From: Clostridiales bacterium UBA5888
Lineage (GTDB): Bacteria > Bacillota > Clostridia > Oscillospirales > Oscillospiraceae
Length of the DNA stretch: 25,837 nucleotides
Direction of reading: 5' to 3'
Assembly: GCA_002431965.1 (NCBI GenBank)
Contig: DJEW01000027.1
Location: 21,323 to 47,159, forward strand
Numbering within the stretch: position 1 is the stretch's first letter; every line of letters begins with the position of its first letter. Of the stretch, positions 7,045 through 15,262 are shown piece by piece. Under the pieces are notes generated by a model that was not told where the DNA came from, ran no database searches, and saw only the letters and a list, made by a program, of their open reading frames with translations. A program made the position numbers and the translations under genes.

Positions 7045-9650
7045 CCGCGCGCCTTTCTCTGCAGCTCAAAAAGGAGGTTCATCGCCTCTATGGGCGTGAG
7101 CGTATTCAGATCCGTGGTGCGAAGCGTCTCGCGCACCTCGTCCGCGCCGACGTCGGCAAAGCTTATCTGCCCGCCGGCATCGCCGCCGTGCGCCGGGGTA
7201 AACGCCTCCGTGCCGCCGCTTTCAAGCTCCCTGAGGTAGCCCTTCGCCTTGGCGATCACCGCGTCCGGCAGCCCCGCAAGCTTTGCGACCTCGATGCCGT
7301 AGCTGTCGTCCGCCGCGCCGGGAACTATTTTCCGCAGAAAAACGAGCGTTCCGCCCTGTTTTTTCGCCGTGATGTTGTAGTTTTTTACGCCCGGCAGCTC
7401 GCCCTCGAGCGCGGACAGCTCATGATAATGCGTGGCGAACATCGTCTTTGCGCCGAGCCTTTTTTTGTCCGCGCAGTATTCAAGCACAGCCCGCGCTATC
7501 GCCATGCCGTCAAACGTCGATGTGCCGCGCCCGATCTCGTCGAGGATCAGCAGCGACGCACCCGTCGCGTGGCGGAGTATTTCCGCCATTTCGTTCATCT
7601 CCACCATGAACGTTGACTGCCCGGAGGCAAGGTCGTCCGACGCGCCGATGCGCGTGAACACGCGGTCTACGATGCCGACGGTCGCGCTTTTTGCCGGCAC
7701 GAACGAGCCCATCTGCGCCATGAGGACGATGAGCGCCGTCTGGCGCATATACGTTGACTTGCCCGCCATGTTCGGTCCCGTCACGATGGCGGCACGGTCG
7801 GTCGTGTCGTTGAGGCGGGTGTCATTCGGAACGAAGAGCACGTCCTTCATGCTCTGCTCAACGACGGGATGCCGCCCTTCGACTATCGTAAGCTCGCGGG
7901 AGGCGTCTACCTCGGGCATGGTGTAGTTGTTTTTCACCGCCGTCTCCGCGAGAGAGCACAGCACGTCCAGCCGCGCCACAGCGTCTGAGGCGGACTGTAT
8001 ACGCTCCACCTTTTCCGCAACGCTCTGCCGAAGCTCCGTGAAGAAATCAAACTCCAGCTGGTTTATCCTGTCGCGCGATGTGAGGAGGGTGTTTTCAAGC
8101 TCCTTGAGCTCCTGCGTGAAGTAGCGCTCGTTGGATACGAGCGTCTGTTTTCTTATATACTCCTCCGGTATGCTCGCATCGCCCGCGGATTTGGGCACGT
8201 CTATATAATACCCGAACACGCGGTTATAGCCGACCTTGAGCTTTTTTATGCCGGTGCGCTCGCGCTCGCGCTCCTCCAGCTTTGACACCATCTCCGCCCC
8301 ATGGTCGCGCACGTTGCGCAGGCGGTCAAGCTCCTCGGAGTACCCGCGGCGGATAAACCCGCCCTCGCGCACGGAAAACGGCGGCTCGTCGTCTATGGCG
8401 CGGTCGATCTCCCGGCGGATGTCGTCGAGCGTGTCGAGCGCGGAGATGCTTTTCAGCTCCTGCGATGTGAACTGCTCCAGAAGCTCGCGCAGCTTCGGCA
8501 GCACGGCGGCACAGTTTGAAAGCGTCCTTAAATCGCGCGCGCCCGCCGTGCCGTAAACGCAGCGCCCCACGAGCCGCTGCATATCGCTGATTTCCTTCAG
8601 CTGCACGATAAGCTCCCCGCGCGTGACGTTGCCGCGCACAAGCTCGTCCACCGCGGCGAGGCGGCGTTTTATCGCCACTGCCGACAAAAGCGGGCGCTCC
8701 ACCCATGCGCGCAGCATGCGCCCGCCCATGGGGGTCTTCGTTTTGTCCAGCACCCACAACAGGGAGCCGCGCTTCTCGCCGGAGCGCAGCGACTCCGTCA
8801 GCTCAAGGCTTTTGCGCGTAGACCAGTCCAGCTCCATAAACCGCCCGCCGTAGAACACGTCGAGCCGGCGGATATGTGAAATGTCGAACTTCTGCGTGTC
8901 GATAATGTATGAGAGCAGCGCGCCTGCAGCGCACACCGCGGCGGGCGTATCGCCCAGGCCGCTCTCGTCTATGTCGGCAAAGCCGAACTGGCGGCACACA
9001 AGCGCCGCCGCAGGCATATATTCAAAGCGTTTTCCCCCGGTCTCCAGCATCCCGCCGAGCTTTTTCAAAAGAAAATCGCGTATCGCCCGCTCCTCCTCCG
9101 CGCCGCGGCTCAAAACCGCCTCGCGCGGGGCAAAGCGCCCCAGCTCGTTGACGATGTGCCCCACCGCGTCCTCGCCGGAGAACGCCGCGCAGCAGAATTC
9201 ACCCGTTGAAATGTCGCAGAACGCCGCGCCGCTCCCGTCGGGTCCGAGGTAGACGGAGCATATGTAGTTGCTGCGCTCATCGACAAGCATGGAGCTGTCC
9301 GTGACCGTGCCGGGAGAGATGATGCGTATGACCTCCCGCTCCACAAGCCCCCTGGCAAGCGCGGGATCCTCCGTCTGCTCGCAGATGGCGACCTTGTACC
9401 CCTTGGCGATCAGCCGGGCAATATACGCCTCGGCGCTGTGGTAGGGCACGCCGCACATGGGCGTGCGCGCCTCGGGGTCTTCCACGCCGCGGTCGCGCGT
9501 GGTGAGGGCGAGATCGAGCTCGCGCGCGGCGAGCTTCGCGTCCTCATCAAACATCTCGTAAAAATCGCCCAGTCTGAAAAACAGCAGACAGTCCTGATGC
9601 TTTGCCTTTATTTCATTGTACTGCCGCTTCATCGGCGTAAGCTCAGCCAT
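7041..9650 (-). CDS. mutS: DNA mismatch repair protein MutS
   Basis: Encodes 869 residues, the normal length for MutS1. The mismatch-reading Phe-x-Glu motif is at F30-Y31-E32 (GDFYEMF). Connector, lever and clamp domains follow. The ATPase domain carries Walker A GPNMAGKS (625-632), the signature DDLASGQSTF (672-681) and Walker B LLILDEIGRGTSTFDG (about 700-715). The C-terminal stretch (about 820-869) is degenerate, as usual. MutS recognises mismatches and recruits MutL, encoded divergently at 11210. It starts 19 nt after the miaB stop behind only a weak GGG-rich ribosome binding site, and its stop overlaps the start of the CPBP protease gene. Confidence 0.98.
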   Translation of the reverse strand: MAELTPMKRQYNEIKAKHQDCLLFFRLGDFYEMFDEDAKLAARELDLALTTRDRGVEDPEARTPMCGVPYHSAEAYIARLIAKGYKVAICEQTEDPALARGLVEREVIRIISPGTVTDSSMLVDERSNYICSVYLGPDGSGAAFCDISTGEFCCAAFSGEDAVGHIVNELGRFAPREAVLSRGAEEERAIRDFLLKKLGGMLETGGKRFEYMPAAALVCRQFGFADIDESGLGDTPAAVCAAGALLSYIIDTQKFDISHIRRLDVFYGGRFMELDWSTRKSLELTESLRSGEKRGSLLWVLDKTKTPMGGRMLRAWVERPLLSAVAIKRRLAAVDELVRGNVTRGELIVQLKEISDMQRLVGRCVYGTAGARDLRTLSNCAAVLPKLRELLEQFTSQELKSISALDTLDDIRREIDRAIDDEPPFSVREGGFIRRGYSEELDRLRNVRDHGAEMVSKLEERERERTGIKKLKVGYNRVFGYYIDVPKSAGDASIPEEYIRKQTLVSNERYFTQELKELENTLLTSRDRINQLEFDFFTELRQSVAEKVERIQSASDAVARLDVLCSLAETAVKNNYTMPEVDASRELTIVEGRHPVVEQSMKDVLFVPNDTRLNDTTDRAAIVTGPNMAGKSTYMRQTALIVLMAQMGSFVPAKSATVGIVDRVFTRIGASDDLASGQSTFMVEMNEMAEILRHATGASLLILDEIGRGTSTFDGMAIARAVLEYCADKKRLGAKTMFATHYHELSALEGELPGVKNYNITAKKQGGTLVFLRKIVPGAADDSYGIEVAKLAGLPDAVIAKAKGYLRELESGGTEAFTPAHGGDAGGQISFADVGADEVRETLRTTDLNTLTPIEAMNLLFELQRKARG

Positions 9651-9669
9651 TGCCCTGCCCTGCTTTCTT

Positions 9670-11085
9670 TTAATCTATGATCTCGCCGTAGAGCGCCCAT
9701 GTGTTGCTTGCGGTTATTTTCACGTCTGTGAACTTCCCTATAAGCGCCGGATCGCCGTGCAGATGGACGAGCCGCCCGCCGTTGGTGCGGCTGGAGAGAT
9801 TGTATTCCTCCTTGCCCGTCTCCCCATCGACAAGCACGCGCAGCGTCTTCCCCTCATACTCGCGGTGCTTCTCGCCGGAAATGCGGTTGGACACCTCCAT
9901 AAGCGCGTCGAAATGGCGCTGCTTTTCCTCGCGGGTGTACGGATCGGGCATTGCGGCGGCCGGCGTGCCGACGCGCTTTGAATAGATAAACGTGAACATC
10001 GCGTCAAAGCGCACAAGCTCGCACAGGCTGAGCGTATCGGCAAAGTCCTCCTCGCTCTCGCCGGGGAAGCCCACGATAATGTCGGTCGTGAGCACAAGAT
10101 CCGGCATATAGCTTCTCGCAAGCTCCGCCTGACGTATATATTTTTCCCGGTCGTAGCTGCGGTTCATTTTGCGCAGTATCCTGTCGCTGCCCGACTGCAC
10201 CGGCAGGTGCAGCTGATGGGCGCAGTGGGCGCACTCCGCCATGGTTTTAAATAGCTTCTCCGTTGCGTCCTTGGGGTGGCTCGTCATGAAGCGGATGAGG
10301 TAATCCCCCGGTATCTTGTCTATCTCGCGGATGAGATCGGCAAAGTCCGTGTCCGTGCCGAGGTCAAGCCCATAGGAGTTGACGTTCTGCCCGAGCAGCA
10401 TGATGTCCTTATACCCCGCCTCTATAAGCTCCCTCGCCTCTGCCACAACGTCCTCCGGTCTTCTGGAGCGCTCGCGCCCGCGGACATAGGGGACGATGCA
10501 GTAGGTGCAGAAGTTGTTGCACCCGTACATGACGGAAAGCCACGCCTTCACGCCGTCTACGCGGCGCACCGGGATGCCCTCGGCGACGCTGCCGTCATCC
10601 TTCTCCGTGGCGAAAACGCGCTTATGGCTGTCCATCGTGCGCTGCAGAAGCTCCGGGAAGCGCCACAGCTCGTGCGGGCCGAAAACAAGGTCAACCACCG
10701 GGTATGACATTTTTATCTTCTGCGCCATATGCTGCTGCTGCACCATGCAGCCGCACACCGCAACGATCTGCCCGGGCTTCGCCTTTTTCGCGTGCGTCAG
10801 CGCGCCGACGTTGCCCAGCACGCGCATCTCCGCATGCTCACGCACGGCGCAGGTGTTGACGACGATGATGTCCGCTTCAAACTCATCCTCCGTGAAGCCG
10901 CAGCCCATCTCCGCCAGATACCCGCGCAGCTTCTCGCTGTCCGCCTCGTTCTGCTGGCAGCCGTAGGTGTCCACCATCGCAAGCTTCGTCACGCCCTCGC
11001 GGGCGTTGCGCTCGGCAATGGCGCGGCATATGTCCTCCTGCCGCTTTATATCCGCTGTGTCTATTACTTTTCTTTCGTAGCTCAT
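9670..11085 (-). CDS. miaB: tRNA-2-methylthio-N6-dimethylallyladenosine synthase MiaB
   Basis: Encodes 471 residues of the radical SAM methylthiotransferase family. The N-terminal UPF0004 domain holds the second iron-sulfur cluster cysteines C43 (DTYGCQQNEAD), C79 (NTCAVRE) and C113 (CGCMVQ). The radical SAM motif is GCNNFCTYC, with C189, C193 and C196. A TRAM-like C-terminus (about 405-471) binds tRNA. The enzyme converts i6A37, made by MiaA, to ms2i6A37; miaA lies on the other strand at 13159. MiaB rather than MtaB or RimO is supported by the QQNEADSE and VPYVRGRERSRRPEDV segments. It is the first gene of the minus-strand run miaB-mutS-CPBP-trmO. Confidence 0.96.
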   Translation of the reverse strand: MSYERKVIDTADIKRQEDICRAIAERNAREGVTKLAMVDTYGCQQNEADSEKLRGYLAEMGCGFTEDEFEADIIVVNTCAVREHAEMRVLGNVGALTHAKKAKPGQIVAVCGCMVQQQHMAQKIKMSYPVVDLVFGPHELWRFPELLQRTMDSHKRVFATEKDDGSVAEGIPVRRVDGVKAWLSVMYGCNNFCTYCIVPYVRGRERSRRPEDVVAEARELIEAGYKDIMLLGQNVNSYGLDLGTDTDFADLIREIDKIPGDYLIRFMTSHPKDATEKLFKTMAECAHCAHQLHLPVQSGSDRILRKMNRSYDREKYIRQAELARSYMPDLVLTTDIIVGFPGESEEDFADTLSLCELVRFDAMFTFIYSKRVGTPAAAMPDPYTREEKQRHFDALMEVSNRISGEKHREYEGKTLRVLVDGETGKEEYNLSSRTNGGRLVHLHGDPALIGKFTDVKITASNTWALYGEIID

Positions 11086-11123
11086 TGTGTTCTGTCTTCC
11101 CTCAAATCGTGGTTTGGCATTTT

Positions 11124-11153
11124 ATTTTAACATAATTGTTATGGATTTTTCAA
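11124..11153 (-). promoter_or_regulatory. promoter of miaB-mutS-CPBP-trmO
   Basis: Minus strand: -35 TTGAAA (11148-11153), 18-bp spacer, extended -10 TGT-TAAAAT (hexamer 11124-11129). It sits about 40 nt before the miaB start and overlaps the region needed for the mutL promoter on the opposite strand. Confidence 0.6.
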
Positions 11154-11170
11154 CAGATTTACGGTATAAT
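11142..11170 (+). promoter_or_regulatory. promoter of mutL
   Basis: Perfect -10 TATAAT (11165-11170) with a poor -35 (TGGATT, 11142-11147) at 17-bp spacing, 39 nt before the mutL start. It overlaps the divergent miaB promoter. Confidence 0.5.
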
Positions 11171-11196
11171 ATTTTCTCTTGCAAAGTAATGGATTC

Positions 11197-11201
11197 AGGA
11201 G
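11197..11201 (+). promoter_or_regulatory. ribosome binding site fixing the mutL start
   Basis: AGGAG, 8 nt before ATG at 11210. The upstream in-frame start candidates lie before or within the promoter region and are not plausible. Confidence 0.85.
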
Positions 11202-11209
11202 CTTTATAT

Positions 11210-13159
11210 ATGGCAGTTATAAACGTGCTGTCCCCACATGTGGCGGACATGATCGCCGCGGGCGAGGTCGTGGAGCGCCCGGCGTCCGTGGTGAAGGAGC
11301 TGATGGAAAACTCCTTCGACGCACTTGCAAAAAATGTGACCGTGGAGATCCGCGGCGGCGGCGCGACCTATATCCGCGTGACGGACGACGGCGTGGGCAT
11401 GGCGGGCGAGGACGCGGGCGTTGCCTTTCTGCGCCACGCGACCAGCAAACTGCACGATGAGCGCGGTCTCGAAGCGATAAGCACGATGGGCTTTCGCGGC
11501 GAGGCTCTCGCGGCGATTTCCGCTGTGTCGCGCATAGAGCTGAAAACGCGGCTTCGCGGCACGGATGAGGGCACGCTCGTCACGCTCGACGGCGGCGACA
11601 TTCAGGACATGACACCCTGCGGCTGCCCGGAGGGGACGAGCATGATCGTGCGCGATCTTTTTTACAACACTCCTGCGCGGCTGAAATTCCTCAAGTCCGA
11701 CAGAAGCGAGGCCGCCGCATGCACGCTCGCGGCGCTGCGCTGCGCGCTGGGAAGACCGGAGGTGTCCGTGCGCTTCATCCGCGACGGCAGTGAGGAGTTC
11801 TTCTCTCCCGGGGACGGGCGGCTCGATTCCTGCGCGTATTCGCTTCTTGGCCGCGAGCTTGCCTCCACGCTTCTGGAGATTGCCAGCGAGGACGACGGCG
11901 TGCGCGTGCGCGGGTTTGTGTCCTCCCCCTCCGCCGGGCGCGGCAGCCGCGGCGCGCAGTACTTTTTCTGCAACGGGCGCTTCATCAGATCCGCGCTTTT
12001 GCAGGCGGCAGTGGAGCAGGCATATAAAAACACCCTCCTCACCGGGCGCTACCCCGCGTGCGTGGTGTATCTCGAGCTTGGCTGCGGCAGCGTGGATGTG
12101 AACGTGCACCCCGCGAAAACCGAGGTCAAGTTCTCCTATGAAAAGAAGGTGTTCGACCTTGTTTACCACGCCGCGCTCTTTGCCCTCACCGGGGAGAGCC
12201 GCGTGGGCGCAGGCACATCCGGTCAGACCGCGCCTGATGCCGCGAAAGACGCGAGCCGCACCGAAGCGCCGCGCGAGAGCGCGCAGGCAGCATATGCCCG
12301 GCATGGCTGGACGCCGCCGCGGCAGAGCGCCGCACCGGGCGCGAAGGCGGGCCTTTCCGCCGCGCGCGGGATCTTCCCGGCGCAAAGGGCGTATACACCC
12401 TCTGCAAGCGCCGGCGGCGATATGAGTGCCTTTATGACCCGCGATGTGCCGTATCAGACGCGCCTCGACCTCACCTCCCCCCGCGTTTCGACGGAAAACG
12501 ACAAAAAAGGCGCTGATACGACGGCTTCCGCGCCCATTTTGACCCAGCCCCCTGTTGAAAACCCTGTGCAAAATGTTGAAAGCTCCTCCGTGCCCGACCA
12601 CAAGATAGTGGGTGAGGCTCTCAGGACCTATATCATCGTGGAGACCGGCGATGAGCTTATCTGGATAGACAAGCACGCCGCGCACGAGCGCATGATATTC
12701 GACCGTCTCAAAGCCGCGCCGGGCGAGATCATGAGCCAGCGCCTGCTTGCCCCGGTGACGCTGCGTCTCGACGGGGAGAGCATGGAGCTTATCGAAAGAA
12801 ATTCCGCGCTGCTCTCGGCGCTCGGCTTCGAGCTGGACGCCTTCGGCGAGCGTGAGTATATACTGCGCGCGCTGCCGGCGGATATGCTGCCGGGAGACGC
12901 CGTGGCCGCGGTGGAGGAAATATGCGAAAAGCTGCGCCGCGGGAAAAGCCTAAGTGCGGAGGATGCGCGCGATGAGATACTGCACACCGTGGCGTGCAAG
13001 GCGGCGATAAAGGCCGGTTGGGACACGGACGCAAAGGAGCTTGAGCGCATTGCCGCCGCCGTTCTCTCCGGACAGGTGAAATACTGCCCGCACGGCAGAC
13101 CCGTCTCCATAACCATGACGCGCCGCGATCTGGACAAACAGTTCAAGAGGATAGTTTGA
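11210..13159 (+). CDS. mutL: DNA mismatch repair protein MutL
   Basis: Encodes 649 residues. The N-terminal GHKL ATPase has AAGEVVERPASVVKEL, catalytic Glu30 and Asn34 (ELMENSFDA), DDGVGM (59-64), RHATSKL and GFRGEAL (94-100). A long Ala/Pro-rich linker spans roughly residues 340-455. The C-terminal domain has an endonuclease-type motif, DKHAAHER (487-494, usually DQHAxxER), plus CKAAIKAG and CPHGRP near the end. These mark the nicking-competent MutL of bacteria lacking MutH. MutL couples MutS mismatch recognition to strand incision. Its TGA shares one base with the ATG of miaA. Confidence 0.97.
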   Translation: MAVINVLSPHVADMIAAGEVVERPASVVKELMENSFDALAKNVTVEIRGGGATYIRVTDDGVGMAGEDAGVAFLRHATSKLHDERGLEAISTMGFRGEALAAISAVSRIELKTRLRGTDEGTLVTLDGGDIQDMTPCGCPEGTSMIVRDLFYNTPARLKFLKSDRSEAAACTLAALRCALGRPEVSVRFIRDGSEEFFSPGDGRLDSCAYSLLGRELASTLLEIASEDDGVRVRGFVSSPSAGRGSRGAQYFFCNGRFIRSALLQAAVEQAYKNTLLTGRYPACVVYLELGCGSVDVNVHPAKTEVKFSYEKKVFDLVYHAALFALTGESRVGAGTSGQTAPDAAKDASRTEAPRESAQAAYARHGWTPPRQSAAPGAKAGLSAARGIFPAQRAYTPSASAGGDMSAFMTRDVPYQTRLDLTSPRVSTENDKKGADTTASAPILTQPPVENPVQNVESSSVPDHKIVGEALRTYIIVETGDELIWIDKHAAHERMIFDRLKAAPGEIMSQRLLAPVTLRLDGESMELIERNSALLSALGFELDAFGEREYILRALPADMLPGDAVAAVEEICEKLRRGKSLSAEDARDEILHTVACKAAIKAGWDTDAKELERIAAAVLSGQVKYCPHGRPVSITMTRRDLDKQFKRIV

Positions 13160-14100
13160 TGGATAAGGTCGTTATAATTGCAGGGCCTACCGCATCCGGG
13201 AAAACGGCGCTGTCCGTCGCGCTGGCGCAGAAGCTGAACGGCGAGATAGTCTCTGCCGATTCCATGCAGGTCTACCGCGGCATGGACATCGGCACGGCAA
13301 AGGCGACGGTCGCCGAGCGCGCCGGCGTCGCGCACCATATGCTCGACGTTGCAGACCCTGACGAGCCTTACTCCGCCGCGCGCTACGTGGACGAGGCGGC
13401 GGCGTGCTGCGAGGATATACTCGCGCGCGGAAAGCTGCCGGTGATAGTCGGCGGCACGGGGCTTTATATAGACTCCCTCCTCTCCGGGCGGAGCTTTGCC
13501 GACACCCAGGAGAGCCGCGAGCTGCGCGAGGCGCTCTCGCGCGAATACGACGAGCGCGGCGGAGAGGCGATGCTCGATAAGCTCCGCCGGATAGACCCCG
13601 AGCGCGGCGCAAAGCTCGCCGCGACGGACAGGCGCCGCATCGTCCGCGCGCTGGAGATCTACACGCTCACGGGCGAAACCGCCACGGCGCACGACGCCGC
13701 TACGCGCGCTCTTCCCCCGCGCTATGACGCGGCGCGCATCGTTCTCTGCTATGCCGACCGCGCGCGGCAGTATGCCATGATAGACTCCCGCGTGGACAAA
13801 ATGGTGCGCGCAGGGCTTTTCGACGAGGTGTCGGGGCTTTTGGAGCGCGGCGTGTCCGCGCGCTCGACGTCCATGCAGGCGATAGGCTATAAGGAGACCG
13901 CCGCGGCGCTTCGCGGGGAGCTTGGACGGCAGGAGGCGATCGCGCTCATCAAGCAGAACTCCCGCCGCTACGCCAAGCGCCAGCTGACATGGTTCCGCCG
14001 CTGGGAGGACGCATTATGGATACGCTGGGACGCCGACCCTGATTTTCTCGCGGCGCGGCAGGTTTCGACAGATTTTATACGCCGCTGCGGTATATCATGA
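13159..14100 (+). CDS. miaA: tRNA dimethylallyltransferase MiaA
   Basis: Encodes 313 residues. The P-loop GPTASGKT is at residues 9-16, followed by the typical EIVSADSMQVYRGMDIGTAK, HHMLDVADP, VIVGGTGLYIDSLL, DRRRIVRALEIY and YAKRQLTWFRR segments. The enzyme transfers a dimethylallyl group to N6 of A37 in tRNAs reading codons that begin with U; MiaB then acts on the product. The ATG at 13159 overlaps the mutL stop (TGATG), so translation is probably coupled. The stop codon lies inside a 22-bp perfect palindrome. Confidence 0.97.
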   Translation: MDKVVIIAGPTASGKTALSVALAQKLNGEIVSADSMQVYRGMDIGTAKATVAERAGVAHHMLDVADPDEPYSAARYVDEAAACCEDILARGKLPVIVGGTGLYIDSLLSGRSFADTQESRELREALSREYDERGGEAMLDKLRRIDPERGAKLAATDRRRIVRALEIYTLTGETATAHDAATRALPPRYDAARIVLCYADRARQYAMIDSRVDKMVRAGLFDEVSGLLERGVSARSTSMQAIGYKETAAALRGELGRQEAIALIKQNSRRYAKRQLTWFRRWEDALWIRWDADPDFLAARQVSTDFIRRCGIS

Positions 14101-14108
14101 TATACCGC
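14087..14108. repeat. 22-bp perfect palindrome at the end of miaA
   Basis: Perfect dyad centred between 14097 and 14098, half-site GCGGTATATCA, with the miaA stop codon at 14098-14100. It could be a hairpin in the miaA-hfq message (9-bp stem, CATG loop) or a DNA operator. No T-tract follows, so it is not an intrinsic terminator. Confidence 0.8.
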
Positions 14109-14142
14109 GGGTACGGTTCAGCCGCTCCCGTGAATACAAGAG

Positions 14143-14170
14143 GAAGCGGCGCGCAAGGACATGCCGCTTC
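14143..14170 (+). other. hairpin just upstream of the hfq ribosome binding site
   Basis: Inverted repeat GAAGCGGC / GCCGCTTC (8 bp) with a 12-nt loop, ending 5 nt before AAGGAG of hfq. It lacks a T-tract. It could shape translation or stability of the hfq message. Confidence 0.5.
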
Positions 14171-14190
14171 GGAAAAAGGAGTTGGCATAT

Positions 14191-14418
14191 ATGCAGAAAA
14201 CGCAGAATCTCCAGGACATTTTTCTCAATCAGGTACGCCGGGACAGGCTGGTGGTGACGATGTTCCTCATGAACGGCTTCCAGATGCACGGCACGGTAAA
14301 GGGCTTTGACGGCTTCACCGTCATTCTCGATTCCGACGGCAAGCAGCAGCTTATCTATAAGCACGCGATCTCCACCATCGTGCCGCCAAAGGCGCTCGAG
14401 CTGGAGCTGGATACATAA
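14191..14418 (+). CDS. hfq: RNA-binding protein Hfq
   Basis: Encodes 75 residues. The ATG at 14191 is chosen for AAGGAG (14176-14181) 9 nt upstream; the in-frame ATG at 14161 lies in the upstream hairpin. Sm1 (NLQDIFLNQVRRDRLVVTMFLMNGFQMHGTVKGFD) and Sm2 (LIYKHAISTIVP) are both intact, including Gln8 and the YKH triad (56-58) of the proximal RNA face. The C-terminal tail is very short, as in Gram-positive Hfq. The hexamer binds small RNAs and mRNA A/U-rich sites. The miaA-hfq order is widespread in bacteria and supports the call. Confidence 0.97.
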   Translation: MQKTQNLQDIFLNQVRRDRLVVTMFLMNGFQMHGTVKGFDGFTVILDSDGKQQLIYKHAISTIVPPKALELELDT

Positions 14419-14419
14419 G

Positions 14420-15262
14420 TTGCGCCGCGACGCCGCATTTATGGGGCTGGTGGTGTCGGTGCTTTTTGCGGCGGTATGCGCTTATGTGCTGGCGCATTTC
14501 TCCGCAGCGGGCGGCCGCTCCGCCGCCCTCGCCGTGCTTGAGCGGCGCACGGTCAAAAACTGCGTGACGCTCGAGGGCATCGCCGTGCGGCGCGAGAGCG
14601 TCGTTTCCGCCTCCTCCGCCGCCCTGTACGCGGCGGAGGACGGCGCGCGCCTTGCTGCGCGCTGCGGCGCGCGCACGGCGGGCTCGGCCGTTTTCTATTC
14701 CGCCGTGGACGGGTATGAATACCTCTCACCGTCCGCGCTCGAGGATTTCTCCGCCGGCACGGTGCAGGCGCTGCTCGCGTCAGAGCCGCAGGAATATGCG
14801 TCCGCCGCAGGGCGGCTCGTCGAAGGGTTCGACTGGTATTATGCCGCGTTGGGCGCGCCCGGCATGGCGGCGCCGGAGAAGGGCGAATATGAGCTGACGT
14901 TTGACGGCGCGGAGTATCCCGTGACGGCGCGGCTCATCGCCGCGGACTTTTCCGGCGCGCGCCCGGCGCTCCTCTTCCGCGTGACGGAGGACGGCGCGGA
15001 TCTGATGGCGCTCCGCCGGTGCAGCGCGGCGCTGACCGTCTCGCGCGTTAGCGGATTGGCGCTGCCGCCGACCGCCATAGAGCGCGATGCGGCGGGAAAT
15101 GACTATGTCTACTGCTTCGCTCTCTCCCGCATTGAGCGCGTGAGGGCGGAGATCATATACAGCGGAGAGGGCTTTGCGCTCGCCGCGGAGAACGGCGGGA
15201 TCCGCGAGGGTATGCGCATTCTCGCCGATTGGAGGGATAAAGACAATGACTATCTCGGATAA
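14420..15262 (+). CDS. membrane-anchored HlyD-like protein
   Basis: Encodes 280 residues. A TTG start at 14420, just after the hfq stop, is preferred: it supplies the basic MRRD before the hydrophobic anchor (about 7-26), and a GGAG lies 13 nt upstream. ATG at 14441 is the alternative and has no ribosome binding site. The extracellular part resembles the HlyD/membrane-fusion-like proteins common at this locus in Clostridia: GIAVRRESVV, VFYSAVDGYEYLSPSALEDF, LLFRVTEDG and LALPPTAIERDAAGNDYVYC. The family match is made from memory and is moderate. No partner ATPase or permease is adjacent, so a drug-efflux role is unsupported. It overlaps the yggS start by 17 nt. Confidence 0.75.
   Translation: MRRDAAFMGLVVSVLFAAVCAYVLAHFSAAGGRSAALAVLERRTVKNCVTLEGIAVRRESVVSASSAALYAAEDGARLAARCGARTAGSAVFYSAVDGYEYLSPSALEDFSAGTVQALLASEPQEYASAAGRLVEGFDWYYAALGAPGMAAPEKGEYELTFDGAEYPVTARLIAADFSGARPALLFRVTEDGADLMALRRCSAALTVSRVSGLALPPTAIERDAAGNDYVYCFALSRIERVRAEIIYSGEGFALAAENGGIREGMRILADWRDKDNDYLG

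Noticed and set aside
11204..12685. 493-residue open frame antisense to mutL
   Set aside because: mutL motifs are clear on the plus strand. The antisense product has no recognisable domain and is Ala/Arg/His-rich, as expected for a shadow frame.
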